NCBI GenBank assembly: GCA_031263485.1
Contig: JAISFS010000114.1
Span: forward strand, 1 to 34,212
Reading direction: 5' to 3'
Length of the DNA: 34,212 nucleotides
Origin: Deltaproteobacteria bacterium
GTDB taxonomy: Bacteria > Desulfobacterota > Desulfarculia > Adiutricales > Adiutricaceae
Positions 24,203-32,306 of the stretch are shown piece by piece. Each line of letters starts with the position of its first letter. The stretch's first letter is position 1. The position numbers and the translations under genes are program-made. Under the pieces are notes generated by a model. The model was given only the letters and a program-made list of their open reading frames with translations, was not told the origin of the DNA and ran no database searches.

Positions 24203-25639
24203 TCAGATGACGAAGTTGTAGCCGTTGCCCTGGCTGGAGAGGAGGGAGTTGTTGACCAGGCGCGCCTGGTCGCCGTCGAAGGCGTAGACCCGGTAGATGA
24301 GCGCCTTGACCCTGTCCCCCGCCGACAGGGGGGCATGCTCCAGGGAATAGAAGGACGTGAGCCCGAAACCCTTGACGTTCAGCTTGAGTTCCAAAGACGA
24401 GCCCCGGAAGGATACCGACTCCACCAGGGCGTCCTCCGCGCTGTTCCCGAACTGCACGGGCTCGCCGGGCGGGCAGACATGCACGAACTCCGGGCGCACT
24501 GCGCAGCTCGCGCCCTCCGGGGCCCCCTCGAAGCCCAGGAGCCGGCCGTAGCCCTCGAGCACCGTGCTCTCCCCCACGAAGCGCGCCACGAAGGGCGTGG
24601 CCGGGTCCCGGTACAGCTCCACCGGGGTCCCGGCCTGCTCCACCCTGCCGCGGTTGGTGATGATGACGAGATCGGCCACCTCGATGGCCTCCGCCTGATC
24701 GTGGGTGACGAAGATGCTCGTGATCCCCAGGCGGCTTATCATGTCCCTGAGCCAGCTCCTGAGCTCCTTCCTCACCTTGGCGTCTATGGCCGCGAAGGGC
24801 TCGTCCAGCAGAAGGAGCCGCGGGCTCGGGGCCAGCGCCCTCGCGAAGGCCACGCGCTGGCGCTGGCCGCCGGAGAGCTGGCCGGGATAGCGCTTCTCCA
24901 GGCCCTCCATGGCGGTGAGCGAGAGAAGTTCCGCCACCCGCTCCCGAATCCGCGCCTTGGGGGTCTTCTGGGTCTTGAGCCCGAAGGCGATGTTGTCGAA
25001 AACCGTCATATAGCGGAACAGGGCGTAGTTCTGGAACACGAAGCCGATGCCCCGGCGGGCCGGGTGGATGTCGTTCACCCGGGCGCCGCCGATGCGGATG
25101 TCCCCGTCGTCCGGGGTCTCCAGACCGGCGATCATCCGGAGGATCGTCGTCTTGCCGCTCCCGCTGGGGCCCAGGAGCGCCCCGAGCGTTCCCTCCGGGA
25201 TCGAGAAGGACACGTCTCTCGCCGCCTGGAAGTCCCCGAAGGATTTCTTCACGGCATCCAGCGACACGTACGCCGACGGCCTGCCGGCTGGCCGCGCCGC
25301 TATGCTTGCGGCTGCCGGCTCGCCCGAAGAAGGGGCCGGGGCGGGCCCGCCGTCCCGGGAAGGCCCGGGGCCAGCGAACGGCGTCGGGGCTGGCCCTCCG
25401 CCTTCGGAAGGTCCGGGGCCAGCGGAAGTCGCCGGGCCAGGCCCGCCTCCTGCGGAAGGCCCTTGGCCTGCGGAAGACCCGGGACCGGCGTCCTCGACCC
25501 GGAAGACCACGGGCCTCGCCGCCGAGTCCGGCGGAGGCGTCTGGGTGATCGCCGCCTCCCCGCGACCGCCGCCGGGGGTGGCCGCCGGGGCGGAACCGGG
25601 CCAGGGGGCGCCTTCGTCCTTTTTGGTGCTAACGCACAT
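24203..25639 (-). CDS. cysA: Sulfate ABC transporter, ATP-binding subunit, with repeat-rich N-terminal extension
   Basis: A 478-residue ATPase that drives sulfate import with CysT/CysW. The ABC domain starts near residue 124: Walker A GPSGSGKTT (157-165), Q-loop QNYALF, signature LSGGQRQRVAFARAL, Walker B LLLLDEPFAAID, H-loop VTHDQAEA, then a C-terminal TOBE-like regulatory domain. The first 120 or so residues are absent from ordinary CysA. They are Pro/Gly/Ala/Ser-rich and contain three 16-residue repeats. ATG 25639 is chosen because it overlaps the cysW stop by 11 bases (coupling). An ATG 17 codons upstream lies inside cysW. A later start after the extension is possible, but no ribosome-binding site was evident there. 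Confidence 0.92.
   Translation of the reverse strand: MCVSTKKDEGAPWPGSAPAATPGGGRGEAAITQTPPPDSAARPVVFRVEDAGPGSSAGQGPSAGGGPGPATSAGPGPSEGGGPAPTPFAGPGPSRDGGPAPAPSSGEPAAASIAARPAGRPSAYVSLDAVKKSFGDFQAARDVSFSIPEGTLGALLGPSGSGKTTILRMIAGLETPDDGDIRIGGARVNDIHPARRGIGFVFQNYALFRYMTVFDNIAFGLKTQKTPKARIRERVAELLSLTAMEGLEKRYPGQLSGGQRQRVAFARALAPSPRLLLLDEPFAAIDAKVRKELRSWLRDMISRLGITSIFVTHDQAEAIEVADLVIITNRGRVEQAGTPVELYRDPATPFVARFVGESTVLEGYGRLLGFEGAPEGASCAVRPEFVHVCPPGEPVQFGNSAEDALVESVSFRGSSLELKLNVKGFGLTSFYSLEHAPLSAGDRVKALIYRVYAFDGDQARLVNNSLLSSQGNGYNFVI
25331..25474 (-). repeat. Three 48-bp tandem repeats in the cysA 5' part
   Basis: Three consecutive units of 16 residues with the pattern (S/F)AGxGPSxxGGPxPxx. DNA identity between units is partial. 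They encode a flexible, Gly/Pro-rich N-terminal stretch ahead of the ABC domain. Confidence 0.75.
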
Positions 25640-26465
25640 AATAGTCCGCGTCCTTGCGGGAGACGCCCTCGACGATATTCCTGGCGACAAGGAGCATGAC
25701 GGCCGCCGCCACCAGGATCGCCGCCGCCGAGAAGGACTGGAGCGTGTGGTACTCCCTGAAGAGGATCTCGATGTGAAGGGGGAGCGTGTTCGTACGGCCG
25801 CGCAGGTGGCCGGAGACGACCGAGACGGCTCCGAACTCCCCCATGGCCCGCGCGGTGCAGAGTATGACCCCGTAGAGGAGCGCCCAGCGTATGTGGGGGA
25901 GGGTCACCCGCCGGAAGGTTCCGATAAGGCCGGCGCCCATCAGCACCGCTGCCTCCTCCTCGTCGGTTCCCCGGGCCGTGAGCACCGGGATAATCTCCCT
26001 CGCCACGAAGGGGAAGGTCACGAAGATGGTGGCCAAGACCAGGCCCGGCACGGCGAAGACGATCTTGATGCCGTGGGCGTCCAGGAACGGGTAGGCCCAG
26101 CCCAGCCTGCCGAAGGTCATGATGAAGACCAGGCCCGCAATGACCGGGGACACCGCGAAGGGCACGTCTATGAGCGTTATGAGGAGCCCCTTGCCGCGGA
26201 ACCTGAAGCGGGTGACGGCCCAGGCCGCGCAGAGCCCGAAGAGGGTGTTGAACAGCACCGCCAGGACGGTGGTGAGGATCGACAGGCGCAGGGCCTTCAC
26301 GGCGAACGGGTCGGAGACGGACTCCCAGAACGGCCTCACGCCGAACTCGAAGGCCTTGTAGAGCACCTGGCAGAGCGGCAGCACGAGCATGACCAGCACG
26401 AAGGCGAAGGAGAACCCTATGAGCAGGGCCCTGAGGGCCCTGCCGCCGCGCGTCCGGGAAGGCAT
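25629..26465 (-). CDS. cysW: Sulfate ABC transporter permease CysW
   Basis: A 278-residue inner-membrane permease with about six hydrophobic segments. The cytoplasmic EAA loop that docks on CysA reads EEAAVLMGAGLIGTFRRVTLPHIRWAL. With CysT it forms the membrane channel for sulfate (and probably thiosulfate). ATG 26465 follows the cysT stop by one base and has GGGGAGAAG upstream. An in-frame start at 26495 would overlap cysT. The 3' end overlaps cysA by 11 bases, so cysT, cysW and cysA are one translation-coupled unit. Confidence 0.93.
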   Translation of the reverse strand: MPSRTRGGRALRALLIGFSFAFVLVMLVLPLCQVLYKAFEFGVRPFWESVSDPFAVKALRLSILTTVLAVLFNTLFGLCAAWAVTRFRFRGKGLLITLIDVPFAVSPVIAGLVFIMTFGRLGWAYPFLDAHGIKIVFAVPGLVLATIFVTFPFVAREIIPVLTARGTDEEEAAVLMGAGLIGTFRRVTLPHIRWALLYGVILCTARAMGEFGAVSVVSGHLRGRTNTLPLHIEILFREYHTLQSFSAAAILVAAAVMLLVARNIVEGVSRKDADYYVR

Positions 26466-26466
26466 C

Positions 26467-27303
26467 TCACTTCTCCCCGGCGAAGGACGCCGCATGCACC
26501 TGGATGCGGTTCACGGCGAACATGATGATAAACGAGCAGACCAGCATCAGGAGCGCCACCGCAGTGGCCTCTTCGTAGTTGAACTGCTCGAGCTTGCTCA
26601 TGATGACCAGGGGTGCTATCTCCGTGCGGAACGGGATGTTCCCGGCGATGAAGATGACCGACCCGTACTCCCCCAGCCCCCGCGCCAAGGCCAGGGAGAA
26701 TCCCGTCAGGAGCGCGGGCCTTATCTCTGGGAGTATGATGCGGAAGAACACGGTCGCCGGACCCGCGCCCAGGATGAGCCCGGCCTCCTCGAAGTCCGGG
26801 CTCAATTGCTCCAGCACGGGCTGCACGGTGCGCACCACGAACGGGATGGTGATGAAGGTGATGGCGGTCACGATGCCCAGCTCGGTGTAAGCGATCTTCA
26901 TGCCCAGGAGCTCGAAGAGCGGCCGGCCCACCCAGCCCTTGTCGGAGGTGAGCACGGCGAGCGAGATTCCCGCCACCGCCGTGGGAAGCGCGAAGGGGAG
27001 CTCGATCAGCCCGTCCATGAAGCGCCTCAGCGGGAAACGGTAGCGCACGATGACCCAGGCCAGGACGAGCCCGCAGACGAGGTTCACGAGCGCCCCGGCG
27101 AGCGAGCACAGAAAGCTCACCTTGAGGGCGGCAAGCGTCCGCGCGTCTGTGACGGTCCTCCAGAAGCCTTCCGGGCCCAGCCTCCGGGACATCAGCACGA
27201 GCGAGGCCATGGGGATGAGGACTATCAGGGACGCGTAGGAGAGCGTCACGCCCATGGTGATCCCGAAACCCGGGAGCGTCTTCTTGGGGTTCCTGCTCTT
27301 CAA
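26467..27303 (-). CDS. cysT: Sulfate ABC transporter permease CysT (CysU)
   Basis: A 278-residue inner-membrane permease, partner of CysW. The first hydrophobic segment is TMGVTLSYASLIVLIPMASLVL, with about six in total. The EAA loop EAGLILGAGPATVFFRIILPEIRPAL contacts CysA. The start is TTG 27303 with GGGAGAG four bases upstream. No ATG or GTG fits better, and the protein begins at the family position. It lies 366 bases after sbp and one base before cysW. Confidence 0.92.
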   Translation of the reverse strand: MKSRNPKKTLPGFGITMGVTLSYASLIVLIPMASLVLMSRRLGPEGFWRTVTDARTLAALKVSFLCSLAGALVNLVCGLVLAWVIVRYRFPLRRFMDGLIELPFALPTAVAGISLAVLTSDKGWVGRPLFELLGMKIAYTELGIVTAITFITIPFVVRTVQPVLEQLSPDFEEAGLILGAGPATVFFRIILPEIRPALLTGFSLALARGLGEYGSVIFIAGNIPFRTEIAPLVIMSKLEQFNYEEATAVALLMLVCSFIIMFAVNRIQVHAASFAGEK

Positions 27304-27669
27304 GTGGCTCTCCCGGGGATCTTCGCCCCCTTCCTGGCTCTCCGCCCGCCGAGGCGCTCGCGTATGAGCAAACGACCGGCGCCCGTAAGGCGAAGCTTAG
27401 GCGACGGGCCGCGGAACGTCAACGGACGGGCCGCTAAACGTCAACGGACGGATTGCGGACGCGACGAGGACGAGCTACGGCGGTGACGGTCCAAAAATCC
27501 CTTCATCGGCTCGCCGATGCGTTAAAGGCGGGCGAAGATCCATCCCGCCTGGGCGGGCCCTCGGCACAAAACCCCGGCAAGGTTTCCGGAGCTGCGGCGA
27601 CGCCGGAGCCCGCAACGACGCCGGATCCCGCGCCGACGACGGTCGGGAGCCGACAGGCACCGCCCCGGA
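27304..27669 (-). other. Intergenic region between sbp and cysT with weak terminator-like hairpin
   Basis: About 370 GC-rich bases. On the minus strand, 150 bases after the sbp stop, CATCGG/CCGATG (27519-27504, 4-base loop) is followed after six bases by five Ts (27497-27493). This could be a partial terminator that lowers permease expression relative to the binding protein. No promoter for cysT is evident. Confidence 0.35.
27493..27519 (-). terminator. Weak intrinsic-terminator-like hairpin after sbp
   Basis: A 6-bp stem CATCGG/CCGATG with loop CGAG, then AAGGGA and TTTTT on the minus strand. The gap between stem and T-run makes it weaker than a standard terminator. A role in setting sbp versus cysTWA levels is inference. 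Confidence 0.3.
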
Positions 27670-28701
27670 TCAGCGGGAGTAGATCTGGTCGAAGATCCCG
27701 CCGTCGTTGAAATGCTTGGCCTGGGCAGGGCCCCACCCGCCGAACAGCGGGTCGTCTATCGTCACGAGCTTCATGTTCAGGACGAAGACGTCCTTGAACT
27801 CCTCGGCTATCACGGCGTTGGAGGGCCGGTAATAGTGCTTGCCCGCGATCCGCTGGCCCTCGTCGGAGTAGAGGTGGTTCAGGTACTCCGTCGCGAGCTC
27901 GCGGGTGCCTTTCTTGTCGACGTTCACGTCGACCACTGCCACCGGAGGTTCGGCAAGGATGCTCGTGGGAGGGGCCACAATCTCGAACTGCCCGGGCGTC
28001 TCGGCCAGCGCCAGGTAGGCCTCGTTTTCCCAGGCCAGGAGCACGTCGCCCTGCCCGTTCTGGACGAAGGTGTTGGTGGAGCCGCGGGCGCCGGTGTCCA
28101 GCACCAGGACGTTGTCGAATATCCGCTTCACGAAGTCGACGTTTTTGGCCTCGTCGTGCCCGTAATTCGCGTCCGCGTAGGCCCAGGCCGCGAGGTAGTT
28201 CCACCGGGCGCCCCCGGAGGTCTTGGGGTTGGGCGTGATGACGCCCACGCCCTCGCGGGCCAGGTCGTCCCAGTCCCTGATGTTCTTGGGGTTGCCCTTC
28301 CGCACCAGGAAGACGATGGTGGAGGTGTACGGCGAGCTGTTGCCGGGGAAATTCTTCTGCCAGCCCGGCCGGATGAGCCCGGCCTCCTCGATGGCCGTTA
28401 TGTCTATGGCCAGCGCCAGGGTGACCACGTCCGCCTCGTTTCCTTCGATCACTGTCCGCGCCTGCCTGCTGGAACCGCCGTGCGACTGGACCACCTCGAG
28501 GTCGTCGCCGGTCTTCTCCTTGTAGTAGGCCGTGAACGCCGTATTGTACTCGTCGTAGAGCTCGCGTGTCGGGTCGTAGGAGACGTTGGTCACTTCCACG
28601 CTTTTCGCGAGGGCGGCCGGGGCGGGAAGAAGCATGCCCGCGAGAAGCCCGAAGGCCAGGCCCAGGGCCAAGGCCGGGATCGGGACGGCTGTATTTTTCA
28701 T
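27670..28701 (-). CDS. sbp: Periplasmic sulfate-binding protein
   Basis: A 343-residue solute-binding protein that captures sulfate in the periplasm for CysTWA. A Sec signal peptide has MKN, a hydrophobic core and ALA at 30-32 before KSVEV. The mature part begins [14 protein letters not shown], then has [30 protein letters not shown] and [18 protein letters not shown], all hallmark Sbp/CysP anion-site segments. ATG 28701 has AGAGG upstream and starts the signal peptide. The frame stays open upstream, but that part is leader sequence containing a terminator. It is the first gene of the sulfate locus, preceded by a promoter and attenuator-like leader. Confidence 0.95.
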   Translation of the reverse strand: MKNTAVPIPALALGLAFGLLAGMLLPAPAALAKSVEVTNVSYDPTRELYDEYNTAFTAYYKEKTGDDLEVVQSHGGSSRQARTVIEGNEADVVTLALAIDITAIEEAGLIRPGWQKNFPGNSSPYTSTIVFLVRKGNPKNIRDWDDLAREGVGVITPNPKTSGGARWNYLAAWAYADANYGHDEAKNVDFVKRIFDNVLVLDTGARGSTNTFVQNGQGDVLLAWENEAYLALAETPGQFEIVAPPTSILAEPPVAVVDVNVDKKGTRELATEYLNHLYSDEGQRIAGKHYYRPSNAVIAEEFKDVFVLNMKLVTIDDPLFGGWGPAQAKHFNDGGIFDQIYSR

Positions 28702-28831
28702 GGGAAAACCTCTGCGCGTCCCGGCGAACGCGGGACGGCGGGACGGGAGTGAGCGCCGGGGGGGAACGCTTGTCGCGCCGCAGCCCGCGTTCACGCCACA
28801 GGGGATGCCCATGGCCGCGCGGGGGCCCGGG

Positions 28832-28870
28832 CAAAAAAAAAGGCCGAGGAACACGCGATTCCCCGGCCTT
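28832..28870 (-). terminator. Strong intrinsic terminator within the sbp leader
   Basis: On the minus strand AAGGCCGGGGAA (28870-28859), a 7-base loop, and TTCCTCGGCCTT (28851-28840) form a 12-bp stem with one mismatch, running straight into nine Ts (28841-28833). It lies downstream of the sbp promoter and 130 bases before the sbp ATG, so it would stop the sbp message unless antiterminated. It could also simply end transcription of the TPR gene upstream. Confidence 0.8.
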
Positions 28871-28953
28871 CAGCATGTGCTGATCAACCGTGCCCGGCGG
28901 CTTGACGCCTTCCGGACGAAATTCTCCGCTATCGGCGGTTTGAGGCAAGACGG

Positions 28954-28983
28954 ATATTACTCAGAAAGCCCGACGCCTGTCAA
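28954..28983 (-). promoter_or_regulatory. Sigma-70-like promoter of sbp
   Basis: On the minus strand TTGACA (28983-28978, perfect consensus), 18 bases, TAATAT (28959-28954). The predicted start near 28947 gives a 5' leader of about 245 bases to the sbp ATG. It is the best promoter match in the window. Confidence 0.65.
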
Positions 28984-29098
28984 GCGGTTTTTTCTGCGGG
29001 CGCCCCGTGGCGGCCCGGGCAGTCGGCTCCGCCATCCCGCATCCCGGCAGGCCCGAACGCCGGGCAGGCCCGCGATGCGCCGCGGGAGCCGATGCCAT

Positions 29099-31363
29099 TC
29101 AACCGATGACCGCCGCGAGCCTCGCCAGCTCGAGGCGCGCCTTCTTCGCGCCGTCGCTGGCAGTGCCCAGGGACTTCTCCCACACCTCGAGCGCCTTTTC
29201 CGCAAGACCGTGCGCCTCGACCGGATCCCCGGCGGCCTCCTTCGCCTCCGCCAGAAGCCCCATTGCCCGCGCGGTCTCCGGGTGTTCCGGCCCGAAGGCG
29301 GCGGCCTTGAGGGAAAGCGCCCGGGCGAGCTCCCCGGCGGCGGCCGCGGGGCCCTCGCGGGCCCCGAGCATGGCCTCCGCCTTGAGGCCCTCGATCGCGG
29401 CATGCACCCGGGGGCTGGCGGGCATTCCGCCGGCCGGTCCCGAGATGTCGTCGTCCGCGAAGCAGAGCCTGGCTATCGCCTCCCGAGCGTCCCCCGTCCG
29501 GCGGCAGACTTCCCCCAGCAGCCGCATGAGCTCCGGGAAGCCCGGATCCTCCGCCCCCTGGACGCGCAGGAGGGACGCCGCCGCCCCGGCAAGGAGAACC
29601 GCCGCGGCCTCCGGCATCTCGCTTTCGAGGGCCCGGGCGGCCCGGACCCGCACGCAGGCGGCATCCAGGGCGTCGGGGCCATGGCCACTCTCGATCACCG
29701 CTACGACCCGCATGAAGCGCCTGAAGGCCTGAAGCGTCATCCCGCAACAGCACTCGGCCTCGGCGAGGGAGGCCGCGACGTCTATCTGGTCACTCGCGGA
29801 ACCATCATGCTCATTCACGGCGTCGCTGGCCTCCTTCAGGAGCCTTAACGCGCGCTTGCGAAGCTCCCCGGGGCGGGATTCCGATGCCCCGTCCCCGCGG
29901 GAGGCGCTCAAAAGCGAGAGCCCCAGGTCCATCTTCGCAATGGGTATGAGGTCGCCCACCTTCTTTCCCGTCGCGATGTCGAGCGACTCCGCCCTTACGG
30001 CCATGGCCCCCTTTCGGTCGCCGACGGCGAAGAGGGTGTCCGCGAGCATCGTCCGCGTGACGAAATCCCTGTAGGAGGCGTCTTCCGCGTCCACGGGCCC
30101 GTCCTCCGAGATGGGGTCGACGTCCGAGTCGGGGAAGGCGCCCGTCTCCACGAGCTCCCTGAACAGGGCGACCGCCTCAAGCGCGTCCGCAGGCGGCACG
30201 GGCCCGGAAACCTCGCGGCGCCAGTCTCCCGCGAGCGCCCTGGCGTAGCGGACCTTGGCCATGTGGACGTCCCCGCGCCTCGGGCCCAGCAGCGCCTCGA
30301 GCCCTTCCCGGGCCTCGCGCAGTGGCTCCAGCGCCCCGGCGCGGTCCCCCGACTGGAACATCGTCCACCCCACGGCGGACTTGGCCAGGAGCGTCTCGCG
30401 CGACCCCGCGCCGAAGGCGCCCTCGCGGACCTTCAGCAGGCGCCTGAAGACGGGAAGGGCCCCCGCGTAGTCCGCCATGCGGAAAAGCGCCGCCCCCAGG
30501 CCGGTCAGGGCCGGTTCCGTCTCGGGCCCGTCATGTCCGCCGCCCCCGGCCATAGCCCCGAGGGCCCTCCGGAAAATACCGGCCGCCCTGGGGCACTCCA
30601 TTTCCCTCATGAGCCGCCAGCCCTTCCGGACAAGACCGGCAACGCCGGCGGCGCCGACCGGCCTGCCGCCTCCGTCCCCGTCCTCCACGTCTTTCAGGTC
30701 CGCAGGAGGTCTCAGGGCGCAGCCCTCCCAGCCGTCCTCGCCGTCAAAGGAGAGCGAGCGGGTGCGCCCTGCCTCATCCCAGCCGTAAAGATTTATGGGG
30801 ACGCCGATCGAGACGGCCTCCTGCAAGGTCCGCTGGACCAGTCCGTCCTCCGCCCCGATCAGCCTTTTCGCCTCCTCGGGCTTCGTCTCGGCGAAGGCGC
30901 CTCTCCAGTCGACGATCTTGAAGCCTTCCCCGGCCATGAAGGCCTCAATGAGGGGATGCGCGCGCTTTCCGGGATCGTTCAACGAGAGGAACGCCGCCCG
31001 GGAGATGGCGGCCCAGGCCCTGGGATCCTTATGGCCGTACAGGCCCCTCGCCAGCGTGTGGATCTGCTTCCACGAAAGGGTCGCCCGGTCGTGGTCCCCC
31101 TTCTTGTCGGAAGTCTCGGCCACCGCGCGGAGCTCCTCGAGCGCGGGAATCATGGGCCGGTACCTCCACACGAGAGGGGCATCGGTCTTGCCCCCGCCGG
31201 CCTTGGCAGACCCTGGGCCCTTATGGCCTCTTGAGACCATTGAGCCTCTCGGGCCCTTGAGGGCGGCGGCCTTTCCCTTCTTTCCCGCGGCCAGGAGCCC
31301 CCGCCCGCGGGAAACGAGCCAGGCCGCTGCCGCTGCGAGAGCGAGCGATACGGGATCGATCAT
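29099..31363 (-). CDS. Tetratricopeptide-repeat protein with N-terminal membrane segment
   Basis: A 754-residue protein. Residues 5-26 form an Ala-rich hydrophobic segment followed by Arg/Lys, which looks like a membrane anchor or uncleaved signal. After a Gly/Lys-rich stretch come many degenerate TPR helical pairs, for example ALTGLGAALFRMADYAGALPVF, KSAVGWTMFQSGDRAGALEPL and AMGLLAEAKEAAGDPVEAHGLAE. These match kinesin-light-chain-like TPRs with their ExRETLLAKS / HPETARAM pattern. TPR arrays bind proteins; no catalytic domain is seen. AAGGA precedes the ATG. It lies upstream of sbp in the same direction, but the promoter and terminator between them argue for separate control. The partner is unknown. 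Confidence 0.8.
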   Translation of the reverse strand: MIDPVSLALAAAAAWLVSRGRGLLAAGKKGKAAALKGPRGSMVSRGHKGPGSAKAGGGKTDAPLVWRYRPMIPALEELRAVAETSDKKGDHDRATLSWKQIHTLARGLYGHKDPRAWAAISRAAFLSLNDPGKRAHPLIEAFMAGEGFKIVDWRGAFAETKPEEAKRLIGAEDGLVQRTLQEAVSIGVPINLYGWDEAGRTRSLSFDGEDGWEGCALRPPADLKDVEDGDGGGRPVGAAGVAGLVRKGWRLMREMECPRAAGIFRRALGAMAGGGGHDGPETEPALTGLGAALFRMADYAGALPVFRRLLKVREGAFGAGSRETLLAKSAVGWTMFQSGDRAGALEPLREAREGLEALLGPRRGDVHMAKVRYARALAGDWRREVSGPVPPADALEAVALFRELVETGAFPDSDVDPISEDGPVDAEDASYRDFVTRTMLADTLFAVGDRKGAMAVRAESLDIATGKKVGDLIPIAKMDLGLSLLSASRGDGASESRPGELRKRALRLLKEASDAVNEHDGSASDQIDVAASLAEAECCCGMTLQAFRRFMRVVAVIESGHGPDALDAACVRVRAARALESEMPEAAAVLLAGAAASLLRVQGAEDPGFPELMRLLGEVCRRTGDAREAIARLCFADDDISGPAGGMPASPRVHAAIEGLKAEAMLGAREGPAAAAGELARALSLKAAAFGPEHPETARAMGLLAEAKEAAGDPVEAHGLAEKALEVWEKSLGTASDGAKKARLELARLAAVIG

Positions 31364-32306
31364 CGTGGAAATTCCTTTCTGGCGGTGCCGGGCGATGCCG
31401 GGACCGGAACGGCCCGAGGCGCCGGACCTTCCTCAGGCCGCGCCGGGGCGGGGATCGCCGGGGGCGGACCTGCCCGATTGAGGATATGTCCTGTCTTGTC
31501 GGGGAAAAAATTCTCCGGCATGACTTTGCGAATGGGAACATCGGTCAACGGGAGTCTTTTCGGTTACCAGCCTATTTCGGAAAGCTCCGGATTCTCAGGC
31601 GAAGGCCATAAGTCTCGCAAACGGCGCCGCAGGACGCGGCCGTCCTACGGCGACAGGCCCTGATCACCAGGTTGGAAATGATATCCCAGACCATGAGGTC
31701 AACGCAACCGGCACGCGGACGTCAGAATCATCCGGGGCGCCAACCGCTAGGGGAGTCCCGGTTGCCCTGCAGGAGCACGCGTATGTTCGGCAATGGCAAC
31801 CGCGCACGGGAGTGCCGACAGGCCCGAACCGTCCCCCGGCCAGACACGCGACCGTCGCCTGGCCCCTCGTCTCCTGGCGGGGAGTGCAGGAACCGGACAC
31901 GACGGTTAAGCCAGGCGGCAATCACGGCGAAGGTTACCGGTCCGTCGCGCGGGATCTGAAGGCGCCGGGAAGATCTGTCCTTCAGGTTCCGCCTGACAAC
32001 GACGCGGGCTCGTGGCCCATGGGCCGGTCTCGTTCGCATCGGCGATGATGCGCCTTGAATGCCTGAACCTGCGGCAGCGAATCCGGGCTCGGCGTGTCCT
32101 GTAACCGAGTCTTCTGATAGGCCCAAGGCCACGCGTATGCTTCCGGCCACAGAGTCCGCAGGCGACGGGGATGCGCCTTTGACGCCGAATCATTTCGGAT
32201 CACGGTCGTGGTGCGGCGCCTGACCGTGAGAGCCGCGCCCTGGAGCTGGTTCGGCGGATGACGCCGCCGAAAAGCCTCGGTGTCCGGCCGTACCGTATGT
32301 CGTCCG
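31364..32306. other. Gene-poor spacer, nothing recognised
   Basis: About 940 bases between the TPR gene start and the end of the third AAA-ATPase copy. Several medium open frames exist on both strands, but none has a ribosome-binding site with a plausible start or a recognisable motif. No repeats, RNA gene or terminator stand out. It may be decayed coding DNA. Confidence 0.5.

Larger units (their letters stand above)
28702..29098 (-). promoter_or_regulatory. sbp promoter and leader region
   Basis: About 400 bases between the TPR gene and sbp. Reading toward sbp it holds, in order, a consensus-like promoter, a leader of roughly 75 bases with several small stems (CCGC-CGATA-GCGG; a TCAGCA-CA-TGCTGA palindrome), a strong intrinsic terminator, and a GC-rich stretch of 130 bases to the ATG. 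The order promoter - structured leader - terminator - gene is that of transcription attenuation. Confidence 0.6.

Noticed and set aside
24335..27486. Long open frames on the plus strand opposite cysA, cysW and cysT
   Set aside because: They are antisense shadows created by high GC and third-position bias. Their translations are Arg/Gly/Asp/His-rich with no motifs, while the minus-strand frames carry complete ABC transporter signatures.
27503..28948. 481-codon minus-strand frame over sbp and its leader
   Set aside because: It is a shifted frame of sbp without motifs. The true frame has a signal peptide and sulfate-binding segments. Its first codons cross the terminator T-run.
28832..28983. 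Known SAM, SAH, cobalamin or TPP riboswitch upstream of sbp
   Set aside because: I looked for their conserved core sequences in the leader and did not find them. Only the promoter-leader-terminator layout is supported.
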